The notes: generated by a model not told the origin, from the sequence alone. A stretch of DNA of 64,000 bases from Rhipicephalus microplus (GCF_043290135.1 NC_134710.1:200297692-200361691); one strand, 5' to 3'; shown: positions 35,501 through 47,762, numbered from the stretch's first letter. Program-made: numbers and translations.

Positions 35501-36571
35501 CCATACTGGCGTGTCCTATGCGGCGGTCGGCCCATCCTTCTCGGATGCCGGCGTTCTGTCTACCAGCATAAGCCTTTTCACAGCTGACACTTACACGTTA
35601 TTAGTAGCCGTTAAATACATCCAAGAATTGATTGATTTGTGGGGTTTGACGTCTCAAAATCACCATATGATTATGAGAGACGCCGTAGTGAAGGGCTCCG
35701 GAAATTTTGACCACCTGGGGTTCTTTAACGTGCGTCCAAATCTGAGCACACGGGCCTACAACACTTCCGCCTCCATCGGAAATGCAGCCGCCGCAGCCGG
35801 GAATCGAACCCGCGACCTGTGGGTCAGCAGCCGAGTACCTTAGCCACTAGACCACCGCGGCGGGGCTACATCAAAGAATTGAATACGCCAAAGGTAGTTA
35901 TATACACAGACTCCCTGAGTGCCGTAAAAGCGTTGAAAAGTTAAAAGAAACACAGAAACCCTGTAATTATATCCCTCTATTCAATACTCTGCGCGGCCTA
36001 TGCTTCCAAGCAACATATCGTCGTGTGCTGGGTGCCAAGACACCGCAAAATCGAAGGAAATGTGTTGGCTGACCAGCTCGCCACGTCAATCAACGGAAGC
36101 ACTGCCAACTCTTCAGTTGCTGTCCCTATAATGGACCTAAAACCAAACATACGAGAAAAGCTCAGGGCTTACTGGCAGAAGTTATGGGATCTACAAACTC
36201 ATAACAAGTTACACTTGATCAAACCATACCTCGGTAACTGGCCACCCACGTCGAAAACGCGCCGCACAGAGGTCAGCCTCTGTCGGCTTAGAACAGGACG
36301 CACACAAAGCACGCACACACACCTTTTGTCCGGTGGTTACCCACCCAGCTGTCACAGATGTGGCCGTCCACTTACCGTACTCCACATACTCCTTGAATGC
36401 TCTGAGCTAGAGGCTTACAGGAAAAAACATTTTCCACTAGCGTTCAAGGAACACATACCCGTTCACCCAGCTATGTTTATTGGTCGCGAACCTCTTTTTA
36501 AATATAATGCATTGAATGCATTCTTAAAGGAAGTAAATACTTTTTATGTTGTCTATTCAAGTGATCGGTAG
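32596..36571 (+). pseudogene. LINE ORF2 (endonuclease, RT, RNase H), disabled
   Basis: The polyprotein would nick the target and copy the element's RNA. ATG 32596 is followed at codon 3 by TAA. The endonuclease has IIQWNVRG, QETHL, GDFNAHNVLWG and GSDHFPI, split by a frameshift near 33090. The reverse transcriptase (frame 34038-34799) has FLDIEKAYD (residues 95-103), a GVPQSGG block and catalytic YVDD (185-188). Frames change again near 33530, 33780-34040, 34745, 35140 and in a C-run near 35330. RNase H starts YYTDASKSHTG (about 35478), is interrupted by a Ruka SINE (35632-35866), resumes as VIYTDSLSAVKAL, meets a TAA at 35942 and continues with WVPRHRKIEGNVLADQLA. The end has a CHRCGRPLTVLHILLEC knuckle. 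Confidence 0.92.
35616..35882 (-). mobile_element. Ruka-like SINE inserted in the LINE RNase H domain
   Basis: Full-length minus-strand copy with intact reversed B-box (GGGAATCGAACCC) and A-box (CCTTAGCCACTAG). TACATCCAAGAATTGA (35616-35631) and TACATCAAAGAATTGA (35867-35882) are identical at 15 of 16 positions. The RNase H reading frame is the same on both sides of the duplication, so the insertion is the only interruption at this point. Confidence 0.97.
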
Positions 36572-36910
36572 CACGGCCTCTGAAAAGACGCTGCTGCTGC
36601 GGATGCTACATCCAAAGAGAGCACCTGTCTCCCGGCCCTTGGGACCAAGGGCGCTGGTGAGGCATCGGTGCCAATATAACACTCCTATTCTATGGTGTCA
36701 TGATTATTCAGAACTCATTCTCACCAGGCATGCTTCACTTCACTTCCATGATTTTAATAAATATATGTCTTACGCACCTTTAGAGCGCAGAATCTTAGGC
36801 CCTTTTACAGCCATTTAACATACCCATTGCTCCGATCCAATATCAATTCCTGGCGCTCTTTGGCCATCAATGGCCCTTGCACCATTAAACAACATATATC
36901 ATCATCATCG
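36572..36910 (+). other. 3' untranslated region of the I-clade LINE
   Basis: Non-coding tail after the ORF2 stop, ending AAACAACATATATCATCATC and bounded by the 3' target duplication. The ATC-type repeat end is usual for I-clade elements. Confidence 0.8.
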
Positions 36911-36921
36911 TAAGGGTTAGG

Positions 36922-39900
36922 TTTTTTACCAACTTCGCCACAGGCACACATACAAGAGGCTTTGCACACGGACCTTGTATCTCGCACACCTCTTTCTCAC
37001 TGTGGTGATATTTGGCGGGGTGGTGTCGCCGTACAAAAGCGTGGAAGCAAAGCACTACATCAGCACACAAACGGGTGCCGGCAGGGAGGGCTTCAGTAGT
37101 TTCAGTGCAACGGGGGCACTAAATGCGTTGTTGTAGTAAGCACTATGACCGGTTCAATTCATTGTACAGGATGAATATGCCTGTAGACGACGTATTACGT
37201 GCTTTTCCATTCGCATTGTGTTAGCGGGATGAATCGGCGACCAAGTAGTGTAGCTTCAACAGGCATCAACGGCGTTTCTCTGCCGCCTGATGCTAATAAA
37301 AGTGCTACCATAAGCGGCAAAAAAGGCAATGACGGGGATGGATGAATTTTCTGGAGCAAGTGATTTTGTGCAGTGAGCTGCCAGTGGTTTGCGGAACACC
37401 TTTACCACTTTCACGCTTTCAGCTGTGATCTCTGCTTATCACGTTCCGGAAGTGCTGTGTCGCATATGCCTGAGCACAGGTACAATTTACCCTATTTCTA
37501 GGGAGCGCACGCCTTAGAGTTTTCATCGTCACATGACGGCACTGTGAATGGAATGAGTACATATGAAATGCCACTGTCTATTACGTGCTTGTCGACGCCA
37601 TCCAAGCATGGGATTCGCAGTATGTATTGTCCAGTTGTGTTAAATACATCGCTACCACAATAGTTGAGTCAAGATCATGAACGCATGCAGTACTTGGGAT
37701 GTAGATGAGCCACTAAGCGTCCACGTGGGTGCTTTCGCTTCTGTGGCAAGCAAACACCAATATACATTGTGCAATATCTCATTCATCAGTGTATAATAAA
37801 CAATCAACAACATTAGCAAAGACACGGTTTACTTTCTTGTTATGCCGATTCCTACGACAGACGGATAAACCATACACCCCCCTGAATTTCTCTCTGCCTC
37901 TATATTTATTTTGCTCTATCTCGCTGAATTTTCTCTCACCCATCAGATTTATTGCACACCCCGGCAGCGAAATCAGAGCATGTGTTCTGGGAGCGATGCA
38001 CAAAATGAAGAGGACGATGGTGATCAAGAAGAGGACGAAGAGCGTGCTTGTTGACCTTACCTGGTTCGTGATAATCATCACTTTCTCTTCGCATCTCACG
38101 GACTGACGCCTTCTTTAAACTGCTTCGTTCTTTAAAAATATCAGTCCTGTCGCAAGAGCGAGACAAGCAATTCGATGGCAACAAATTTAAATATTGTACA
38201 ATAAAGCCAGGAGGAAACTCCTGCGGTCGCTCGAGGAAGCGCAATGGTTTTAGGGCTGACTGTCGTATCAACAAAAACTAAGCGATAAGAGGGCAGCATG
38301 TGAAAAGGTGTATCAAAAAATCTACTTATGTCTGCCTGTATAGCGCCCGCCAGCGTCCACTACCGCAATCTTATGATAAATGTCGTAGTGTTTCCTCGTT
38401 CAACGCTCAGCCATTTCCCCCCTTACAACGTCACTCCTTCATGCTCCTTTGCCCCGAAGAAAAAGAAATGGAGCGTTTCCTTCCTGCCTAAGAAGCCATC
38501 GACGCAAAGCTCGCGCTTGAGTAGACATTATTGCATGCGTCGTTCGTGCAACCGAAATGACCGGCTTGTTTTATTTCTCCAGCCGAGTTAGTCCCTATTT
38601 CTTGTGTGGAGAACTTATGATGCACGGGGCGCTGTTTTCGATTTCGACTTGATGCGTTGCATGACGGCGACGTCAAGGAACTCACTGAGGGTGTCCATAT
38701 AATTTTAAAATTTTCACACTGGCCAACCTTGTACAAGGTTGTCTGCTGTTTCCTTTTGCCTCCCCTTGACTGCACAGCACGTCATAAAAGGACCGCAGTA
38801 TTTTCGCAGTATTACGATTCATACGACTGCGTCTGACGTAATTAATATTGTGGTATATCATTCGTGTGGCTGTGTCGTCGGGTGTTGGATTGGTGCCCCT
38901 CGGAGTGGTATGTATCGTGGCTTCGAGATCCACAGTGCCCGAACAAAAAGTCGTTTGTGGTCTATTAGGAGGAATCATTCGAGTATACAAGCTCTCAAAT
39001 CTTCTGAATGTATATACCAGGCGATCGGATAGTCAGGCAAACAATGATCACGCCTTCTTCCGTGCTGCATATTTTTTTTTGTGCACTATCTCTGCTCCGA
39101 TTGGTGACTTGTGGTTCGTCGCTACACTGCGTAAATGGTAGTCACATTCTTACCTCCGCGTTATAGGTCTGTATCAGTAAAGTATGCGCCTCCAATTGTC
39201 GTACACATCGACATGTCCACAACCAAGCTCAGCGATTTATCAAATGATACAAATGACATTTACTCCAACTAGTTCAATTCATCATGTAAGTTTTTGGTGG
39301 AATTACTTTTTTGTTAGATGTTTTTGCCGTTAGATTTGGTACTCAACAGATTCGGTACTCAGTACGCAATGGCAGGAGGTCTTCTAATTTAAAATACTGA
39401 TGCCGAACGATGGCTGAGCCCGAGTGCTTCACAATGCACCTTACTTCCACTGAAAAAATGAAGTGACCAAAAGACATGTGAACTACGGCCATCTTTTGAT
39501 ATTATAACGTTTCAATTCGCGCACGTACGTTCCAGATAATGACTTTGGTGATTCTACTTATTCATAAAATCTTCTGAGACCAAAAAAAAAGCTTTCTTTA
39601 TTGCCTATGTACAGCCTTATTTTTGCAAGGGAAATGTTTTGAAATGCGCTGGCACTTGTGCATCAACTTCAGAATGATTGGCGAATGTGTACTGAGAGCG
39701 CAGATCATTCAGGTGAGCTGAATTACCTGAAAAAAAAACACAAAGACAGCAAAAGCACGTATGAGTCGATGATTTGTGTGAAAACATTTGTAACCCAAAG
39801 GTGTTATAACTAGTAAGTGTTGGCAATTTTGAGATATAGAGAAGGCCAGATCACCAGAAAAGTAGGATTTTGCAACATTCAAGCTGGATTTGGCAATAAA

Positions 39901-41430
39901 ATGTTGATACCACTAGCATAACGCACGCCAGAATATGTCAGTGCATGTGCTGACTTTTACAGACGTCCTTTAAGTTGAATGGAACGAGAACAACTTTCTT
40001 GATTTTATTTAACACTGAAACAACAAAGACCAAGGTTACAAATAAAAAAGCGTTTAAAATTAAGGCGAACTCAAACCTACTGAGCAGTGGCCACAACTTG
40101 TCAGCTTGCAAAAAAGCAAGAGAAAACAAAAAGATTGCCTAAACAAACTTTCAACACCTTAGATTATTCAGTCAATTGTTTTTTTCGTCTGTTCTTGTAA
40201 CTTGAAAAGATTGTTGTCGTGACTGTGAAGTTCCTTTGCATTCACCTTCCTTCTGTTTCGAGTCAATAAACATTTCGAATACAAGTAAGTTTTTGTGTTA
40301 TAGTAATACTTTGTCAATGTTGTCACGCCCCTTTTATCTAAAATGGAACTGTACCAACAAACTCTCTTGTTGACTTTACCTATAGCGTGTTGTAAAACAA
40401 TATTTAGCTACAATATAGGACCGACCTTGTCAATGAGACACGTAAAATGTTTTCGCGTTTTGTAAATTTCCTTGTTCGCTACCAATTGTCCTTTCTTGCG
40501 TATGGCGAATATTCTTTAGAAACGCTATTCGGAAGATACTTTCGTGCTACGTTCTATTACATCAGGCTGATACATGAGCGTCATTAAGAGGAAGTGCATG
40601 CGAAATCAGGGTTGCGAAAGTGTCAGAGCTGACATTTTTTTAACATAAAGTATTCAAACAGCAACTAGCTCATCGATTTTACCTTATTGAGACAACTTAT
40701 TTTATAAAACTTAGTGAATAAAAAGGCGGTGGCTCGGACCCCTTGTTAAGTGCATTCTACCCTGCAAAGAGTTCTTATCATTCTTTTTGTCAATGGCTTT
40801 AGCTGAACATTGAAGCTCGGGCCCATGTGTATTTTTGTACACTTCGTTCAAATACGAAGCGCAGTGACCTCTTGAAAGTCATAGCCTCACGTGATCATTA
40901 GGCAGTTGGCTCATGACAGATGCATACATGGGAAGAAAAATGAAAAATTTAAATGAAAGGTTCCATGATCTCTGACAAACAGCCGGAGGTGATGCCTCAC
41001 AGTCTTCTACGCTATCACATGACAGTTGTCGTGGTGTTGTTCACGAGTGCTTCTATAGAGCTTCTGGGTAGAAGTGCTCTGTGTTTCGAAGCTGGTATGG
41101 ACATTGACTTCCTTGTCCGTATTCGAACACCCAAGAACAAACCGAGTAACAGCTAAAGTGCAACCTTACAGTTCATGTGTGAAACAGCGGTCGCCATTTG
41201 CTTGATCACTTCTGAAGCCTGCACCATAATCCAAAATTGTAGTGAGAAGTAACAATTATAGATAGTTTGCTGCCTTCGTTAAAACATAGTAATTAGGATA
41301 AGTGGTTTGCGCTGGTGGCACATAGCCACCAAGCTGGCAGACAGACATGCTGGCTTGCCATCTTACTGCGTGCACTTCATCACCAAACCGCTAAACCAGT
41401 TATAGAATGTGACCAATACTTCTTTATGTA
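36922..41430. other. No gene recognised
   Basis: About 4.5 kb with no SINE, microsatellite or domain-bearing frame. Open frames present have atypical composition and no splice support. It may include the 3' untranslated region of the glycine-rich gene that ends at 41431 on the minus strand. Confidence 0.4.
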
Positions 41431-42666
41431 TTACCATCCATGTCCACCATATCCGCCGTAGCCACCTCCGTAGCCTCCTCCATGTCCTCCACCGTGGCCT
41501 ACCAAGTCATAGCCACCAAGAACGGGCCCACCGTGGCTAATCTTGTGCACATGGTGCACAGTGCTCACTAGGAATGAGGGTCCAGGCACCACTTTGCTGT
41601 AACCGCCATGTCCGCCTCCGCCATAACCACCACCATGCCCGGCCAAGATGATGGCACCATGGCCACCGCCGTAGCCCCCTGCTGTTGCCGTTGTTGCGAA
41701 GACACCGAGTGCTAATACGATGACCTTGTAACGGTAAATACCAAGAGCTAAATTACCAAATACTACAACTGCTACTAACAAAAACTACAAGCTACGAGTT
41801 GTAGAGTGGGTTGAGCTACCACGTTATTAAGCGACTATCACATACAAAAATGTGCACAATTGTAACAGTGATCTCTCATGTTCAAACGTAGTGCCGTAGA
41901 TACTGCTTTACGTATGCTTTAATTATACCATTAACCATTGACTGTCTGTTCAACCCCAATTATGCATAATTTCATAGCTGCAAATAACCATAATCACTAT
42001 AAATATCAGCACATCGTCTAAATGATGAATTTAGCACTGTGGCGAAAAACAAAGTAAACATCGCTTGGCTTTCAATACAAGTGCAGCACTCCACCATGAG
42101 GAAAGATTACGCTGTCATCAGATCTGAAGATGCACTGGCAAGGCATTCACTTGAACTAGCTGAGGCAAAAAAAGAAATGCCTCGAGAACAGTGGCGTGGG
42201 TGCAGGCGCACGCTCTTTAAAAGCCCCAGACAGCAGCTGCGATGAATAATCGGTTGACAGAGAATGTCACTGGAGCGAACTTTTTGACAAATGGGCTTGC
42301 CTTCGTCAAGGCTGGTCTTCGTCAATTGCATTGTCCGAAATGTTGGCTTCACCATAATTTTGCTGATGAACTATTTTTGATCACTCGAAGCTTTCGACCT
42401 TTCCTGAACTTGTGTCTTCTTCGGGCAGCAATGGTGGCACTGCTCGAAACAAGTGGATCGAGTGAAATAAAATTTGGCAAACGCCTTCGGGTTGACGGGT
42501 TTCGATGTTTTTCTAAAAAGCTAAATTATTACATGAATGTCACCTAGGGCGCGCAATGTACGGAGTTGGTCATTACTATACTCGCGCATGCAAATATTCA
42601 TGCTATGATATGTCACAAGCGTTAACGGTGTCGACTGTAGCCACGTCAACTCACCCAAGCGTTCAT
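41431..42666 (-). CDS. Secreted glycine-rich protein, gene 1 (2 exons)
   Basis: Predicted 101-residue secreted structural protein, probably cuticle- or cement-like. Coding exon 1 is 42655-42666 (MNAW) with donor GTGAGT. Intron 41725-42654 is 930 bp, and its acceptor ends TTACAAG. Coding exon 2 is 41724 down to the TAA at 41431-41433, joined in phase 0. The join gives the signal peptide MNAWVIVLALGVFATTATA, followed by GGYGGGHG. A body of GGY and GGH repeats surrounds the non-repetitive block GPSFLVSTVHHVHK / ISHGGPVLGG, which is shared with the genes at 49-52 and 62 kb. The chain ends GGYGGHGW. A TATA box lies at 42755-42761. The alternative reading from an ATG at 41781 would put intron sequence into the protein and destroy the signal peptide. 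Structure is strong; tissue and function are inferred. Confidence 0.85.
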
Positions 42667-42754
42667 ATTTCTCGCAGATGCTAGACGAGTTGTCGATTCA
42701 CGCAGTGGCCACTGCTCGAGTTTCAACTGTCGCGCTTGGCTTCCTATGCCCCTG

Positions 42755-42761
42755 TTATATA
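42755..42761 (-). promoter_or_regulatory. TATA box of glycine-rich gene 1
   Basis: TATATAA on the minus strand. A plausible initiator (ACAGTT, A at about 42728) lies 33 bp downstream, leaving a 5' untranslated leader of about 62 nt before ATG 42666. Confidence 0.65.
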
Positions 42762-42767
42762 GCGCAC

Positions 42768-44059
42768 TCTCAAGCAATAAGAAAGTGGGAGCTGACGTAT
42801 GTGCGTGAACTTCCGTGCCAGCCCCTGAGGCCGGTCATTTAGCTTTCACTCACATTCTCTTCCGTTCATACTATTGTGCTTACCTTCTTTGCGTAGTATT
42901 TCCTTATTTTATTGTTCGTGCACCCGACGTTACCTCCGATAGAATCGCAGATTTGGTTCACAGGCCGAGAGCGCGCATTGTTGCGTGGCATGATTGTCTG
43001 GGCAGGAGTGTGAACCCGAATAACCGTCGGGGGTCGTGTTGTTTTTGCTGGCGGAGGCCTGTTTTCCTGATCGTGTTTGACTACTAGGACACTCCGCCCA
43101 TTACGGAGAACATTTGAGTGAAGTATGGATCTCCATAGCAACCTGTACTTATGCCGAAAACGAAAACGTTTTGTCGCCTTCAAAAACGTTATTCTAGTTA
43201 TACGTGTCCGTACGTTCAGCTTTTTACTTCCTCGTTGCGTGCACTCGGAAGTTGCGGTAACCGCTGCATTAGTGAAGCGAAAACGCATACGAGGCTTTTC
43301 GCTACTTCTGGTCTCATCTTGTACGACACCTTTCAGCTTCATGCTCCGTTTGCTGTGCACCTGAGGCGGCGATCTTCAGTGTTATCTGGAGTATCTGGCC
43401 CAGTACCACACTTTTTGGTCAAGCGGAACAACTTGGTAATTTTGTGGTTAGCAGTTAACAGTGAATTAGGCATGGGCTTTAGTTTTAAAAATTAATGTTT
43501 CTATAGAATTGTTTTTTACGGGTAGCACAGCAATATCTTCGTAATTTTTCGAACGCAGTGAAGTGATGTTGTTTTACCGCTTTATTCAAATTCACAGAAT
43601 TGAACTGTACGCTTCGTTCAGACTTTTTGATGAAGGTAAAAATGCTTAATACCAGTGTGCTTAGAAGAAGGCGCACGTAAACAACCTCAGGTGATCAAAA
43701 TAATTATATCGTTGTGCTTTAACGTTGAACACCAGCAATATTCTTAATATTTTTTGCTTCACTAGAATTCATCACCTCTCAAAACTAAGCGCCTAATTCA
43801 GATGGATATTGGGGCAAAATATATTTAAACACAATGAAAACATCATAGACGCAATTTAACAACCGAACACATCTCCACTGTGTGAGTGGAAGTGACAGAA
43901 ACATATAAATGACGACGGAGTAAGTACGCTAGGCGTTTTAAGCGTGGAGATATTCAAGCTTTTCGTGCGAACAGAAACTAACATCATCATTAACCGGTAC
44001 GCGTTAGCTCCTTCCTCTTCAAGTTACGCGTCACTCCCACAAAGCGTGCGACTATTTCT
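42768..44059. other. No gene recognised
   Basis: Upstream flank of gene 1 followed by AT-rich DNA. Open frames near 43125-43495 on the plus strand and their antisense counterparts have no domain or splice support. Confidence 0.4.
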
Positions 44060-45030
44060 CTGATGGGGAATATTTTACTATAATGTGCGAGTCGGTTAAA
44101 TGACTGAAAATTACGAAACACCACTTAACAATCAGTCACGGGACTAAAATCATGCATAATAGAAATGATAATTCAACCCAAGATTACGTAACGTCTCGTC
44201 AGGTAACGAAAATCACGCAACATCCCGGACCAACTAGCCACTTGACTGAAATCACGCTACAGTGCGTCAGAACATTTATGTGAATAATAAGCACATAGCA
44301 GCATGCAACTAAAATCAGACAGTCACGTCCCTACTCAAGTAACTGAAAGTATTCGCTTAACATTCGGTCATCTGACGAAACATCACTTAACGTCATGCAT
44401 CTACTCCAACATCAATGTAACAATATGGGATAACTAGTAATATTATTAGTAATAAATTATGAGGGTTTAACCTCCAAGAACCACGATATGATGTAGAGCC
44501 GGCGTGTGGAGGGCTCTGCTAATTTCGATCATGTGGGGTTTTTAACGTACTCCTAAATCTGAATACACAGGCCTCAAGAATTTTCATCTCCAGCTATGTA
44601 ACAGCTAGTCACGTGACTAAAGATTACGTAACATCTCGTTACAAGTAATAATGTTAATAAAATATTGCAACACCGTGGAGCAGGTAGTCACGTGGTACGT
44701 TCCCGTCATAAACCATGTAACAGCTAGTGCTGTGACTAAATTCATGTAATAGCTACTCACGTGGCATGTTCCTACCCAAAATGACTTAATAGCTAGTCAT
44801 GTGACTAAAGTCGCGTAACATCTCATAACAACTTGTCACGTAACGTGTTGCAGATAAAAGCACCTAACAGTAAGTGACGCGACAATAAAATCCCGTCATG
44901 TAGCAGCTAGCCACATGACATGTTTCCACCATTAACAACGTAACAATTAGTCATGTGACTAAAATTATGCAACCTCACCTACCAGCCTGTGATGTGACGT
45001 CTTCCCATCAGACACCACGTAAGAGCTAAT
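44060..45030 (+). repeat. Degenerate satellite with recurrent CACGTG/CATGTG words
   Basis: Two alternating unit types of roughly 38-40 bp recur. One is TAGTCAYGTGACTAAA followed by CGTAACA, and the other is STCACGTGGCATGTTCC followed by ATGTAACA. Examples are at about 44606, 44687, 44725, 44754, 44792, 44830, 44909 and 44948. The left half (44060-44440) is more diverged. A Ruka fragment interrupts the array. Confidence 0.75.
44455..44597 (-). mobile_element. Ruka-like SINE fragment inside the satellite
   Basis: Diverged minus-strand copy (AGGGTTTAACCTCC, then GGAGGGCTCTGCTAATTTCG, then TGGGGTTTTTAACG). The tRNA-like head is missing. Confidence 0.75.
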
Positions 45031-45104
45031 CACGTCGCTATCAAGCGAAATCTTAGGATTTACAGGAAAAAAGTTTGCTAGGTAGAACACTATAGCTTTG
45101 CTGG

Positions 45105-45985
45105 TGTTTCTACGAATCTTGCGTCACTAGTGCTATCCGAGCACTTTTTTTGCAGGAAAGTTTTTACGAGATCAGAACACGGTTCACGTGCGGCTCCGTA
45201 GTTGTCCACCGCCGGTGTCCGTAACCACTATTGCAGGAAATAAGTCGCCAAGGACACAATTGGATTCAATCCCGGGTCGCCTGCGTGCTAGCCTAGTATT
45301 CTACCACTGAGCCACGGGGGTGCTGTTTCCCGACTGGGCTTAGGCAGGCTTGGTTACGGCAAAGGAGTCACGGTAATGTCAGTAATAAAGCGTTTCAGAA
45401 TATCAAAGGAACCACCAGGCGTTACACATTGTGAATTCTGTAACGAGTGGGTCATCCAATGCTTCAACTCATTACAAAAGCTTGTTCTGGATCATAGCTT
45501 AACTGTGATGCATACCCACTTCAGGCATAATTCTTCAGGCATAATACGTGTGTAGCGGCCCCGCCGCAGTGGTCTCGTGGCTAAGGTACTCGGCTGCTGA
45601 CCCGCTGGTCCCGGGATCAAAGCCCGGTGGTGGTGGCTGCATTTTTAATGGAGGCGAAAATGCTGCAGGTCTATGTGCTCTGATTTGTGTTCATGTTAAA
45701 GAACTCCAGGTGGTCGAAATTTCCGGAGCCCTCCACTACGGCGTCTCTCATGATCATATGGTGGTTATGAGACGTTGAACCCCACATATCAATCAAATAA
45801 GTGTGTAGTGGATACGACACTCTTTCGATTATTGATGAATATAGCAGAGTGAATGCCGGCCAAGTAGACAATAATTATGATTCGCGTTCCGCAGCACCAA
45901 AATAATGTTATTTTTCCTCCTTTCTTATATATGGTATCGTGGATTCCGAGCAAGTGTACTTGTAGTAGTTACCCAAAGATTGATT
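45105..45985 (-). repeat. Interspersed repeat family B, copy 2, split by a Ruka SINE
   Basis: Reverse-complement counterpart of 16645-17270. The tRNA-like module has A-box TGGCTCAGTGGT (plus-strand ACCACTGAGCCA, 45303-45314) and B-box GGGATTGAATCC (45262-45273 reversed), both better preserved than in copy 1. Homology with copy 1 continues on both sides of the Ruka insertion at 45543-45808. Confidence 0.75.
45543..45808 (+). mobile_element. Ruka-like SINE nested in repeat family B
   Basis: Full-length copy. The head reads GGCCCCGCCGCAGTGGTCTC with A-box GTGGCTAAGGTACTC, the B-box is damaged (GGGATCAAAGCCC), and the tail is CCCCACATATCAATCA. AATACGTGTGTAG (45543-45555) and AATAAGTGTGTAG (45796-45808) form a 12-of-13 target duplication. 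Confidence 0.95.
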
Positions 45986-45999
45986 AGAAAATGGCTCTG

Positions 46000-46730
46000 A
46001 AAGGCCACTCATCGAGCTTTAGCATTGACTTTGCTGCGCGCTCCGCGCAGGCCTGGCGTTTTTTTTTCTCTTTCTTAGTAAATCGTCTTGTCCGTCAGCG
46101 TTTTTCTTCTGACACCGTCTGATGAGAATCGGCCTTTGTGAACCTTGTGAAATGCCCTGTGTGCTACCATGGTTTTTTAAGTCTTCAGAAAAGGTCTTAA
46201 TACTGCAACTACTCATACCTATAGCTGCGCTATCGGCTTTGTAGAGAGAGAAAAGAGAGAGGGTGGAACGGAGGGTGCAGTGCGAGAGGGTGCACGCACT
46301 TTATTTAAAAGCAGAGAGCTTTGCCTCCGTACAATTAACCTATATTGTATTCTACATGAAACGCTGATCATCACACGTTTTCAGTGACTCCGTCACATGA
46401 ATCATACCACAAAATTAAAAAAAGTGTAATCTAAGTGGGTGATAAGGGCCCCAGCAATAAACAATTATTGACCTTAGGCTAAATGGCTTTCGCCTGTTGG
46501 CACAAACCGGTAAATCAAGCGTTTATTCTTTCGAGCTTTTTTTATCTTTATATATCATCTCTCTCGTGACACATTGTAGAGTATACCATGATCGAAAACT
46601 TTTTTTATGCACAACGTTGTCTTCGTGGTTTATTTCGTGGTCCTTTGTTAGGATTATGACAATATGAGAACTTGTATTCATCCAAGACACTTCAATATGT
46701 TTCTAGCTAGTTTTGGTGTATGATAGGCTT
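46000..46730. other. No gene recognised
   Basis: Contains a purine-rich patch (GAGAGAGAAAAGAGAGAGGG at 46240) and no coding exon that I can support. Confidence 0.4.
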
Positions 46731-46893
46731 TGTTGGAGTTTAACAATCCAAAACCACTATATGATTATGAGAGACACCATAGGAGATGGCTTCGAAAATC
46801 TCGAGCAGAAATATAGGTACCTGGGCCTCAATCAATATCGCTTGCATCTAAAAAGTGCCCGCAGCTGTGGGCATGTGATCCCGCGACATGCAT
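46731..46893 (-). mobile_element. Ruka-like SINE, heavily diverged
   Basis: GGAGTTTAACAATCCAAAAC and ATGATTATGAGAGACACC mark the tail, and GTGATCCCGCGACATGCA marks the remains of the tRNA-like head. The middle is degenerate. Confidence 0.7.
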
Positions 46894-47762
46894 ATTAGTG
46901 GTTTGTCATCTCTATGAGAGCACCTCATGTATTCCCTTAAACATTCTACACAATGCACCGAAAGACTACACGTGCGCCTGTGTGAAATAACATCCTGACT
47001 TATTATAGGAATTTGTTTCGCTATGAGCTAAATTTCAAGGATCTTGATTCCAGATACAAAATTTAGAAACTCTATATGCTTGTGTTGTTTGATAGCACTG
47101 CACGCGAGGGCACTTGTGTCCGATTGTGACCAACAAACATTGCCTTTAAGGTATTTTACTTTTGGTTTAAAGTAAAAGAGTGCTCATCTGAGTGTTCAGC
47201 ACCCTGCGACATTGCCCCTGGTAGGACACAGCGAGGTGCCTTTCGTGACACTCCGTCTATTGACGTTCCATCTATTGTGACGTTCCATGTATTATAAACA
47301 TCGCAGAACAATTACGGGTCGGACAGACAACTATAACTGACAGAGCTATTGTTCTTAACTCCTGCCTCTCTCTGTGTTGTCGGGCTGCTCTCAAAATAGA
47401 AAAAGGCGTTTACGCCAAAAAGAATTTTCCTTTTTAGTGGGTAATGCTCAAAGCACCCACATTGTTTTGTCATTCACGATGCGCGTGTCCCTCGATTTGA
47501 ACATTGAGCGTTCAGTGTCAACAAAGCTTCAGCGATCGTGATCTTAAGTGCTACTGAGCTGTGGGCCACCCGTTTGTTGCAAATTTGGGCGACTATTTTA
47601 AACATTGGTCACATTGGCCTAACATTCGTCACAGTTCACAAGGCCAACATTAACGATACAGTACGTTTCAGAATTTACAACAAATTAGAAATAAAAAAAA
47701 CGCAAGGCTACAAGTTACAGGGGAAAAAAAGCAGGAATAAAGCTGTCGGTGGCAGCTTATCG
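46894..47762. other. No gene recognised
   Basis: No coding or repeat feature that I can name. Confidence 0.4.

Larger units (their letters stand above)
30737..36921 (+). mobile_element. End-to-end I-clade LINE with 11-bp target duplication
   Basis: The element runs from about 30748 to 36910 and is bounded by TAAGGGTTAGG at 30737-30747 and again at 36911-36921. It contains a GC-rich 5' untranslated region, a gag-like ORF1 with zinc knuckles, an ORF2 with endonuclease, reverse transcriptase, RNase H and a C-terminal Cys/His motif, and a 3' end ATATCATCATCATC. RNase H in ORF2 and the ATC-rich tail fit the I clade. Length is about 6.2 kb including one Ruka SINE. Every ORF is damaged, so the copy cannot move by itself. 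Confidence 0.9.

Noticed and set aside
41725..41781. ATG at 41781 as start of glycine-rich gene 1
   Set aside because: The first 19 residues are intron sequence. Removing them at the acceptor TTACAAG and joining exon 1 at 42655-42666 gives a proper signal peptide and matches gene 2.
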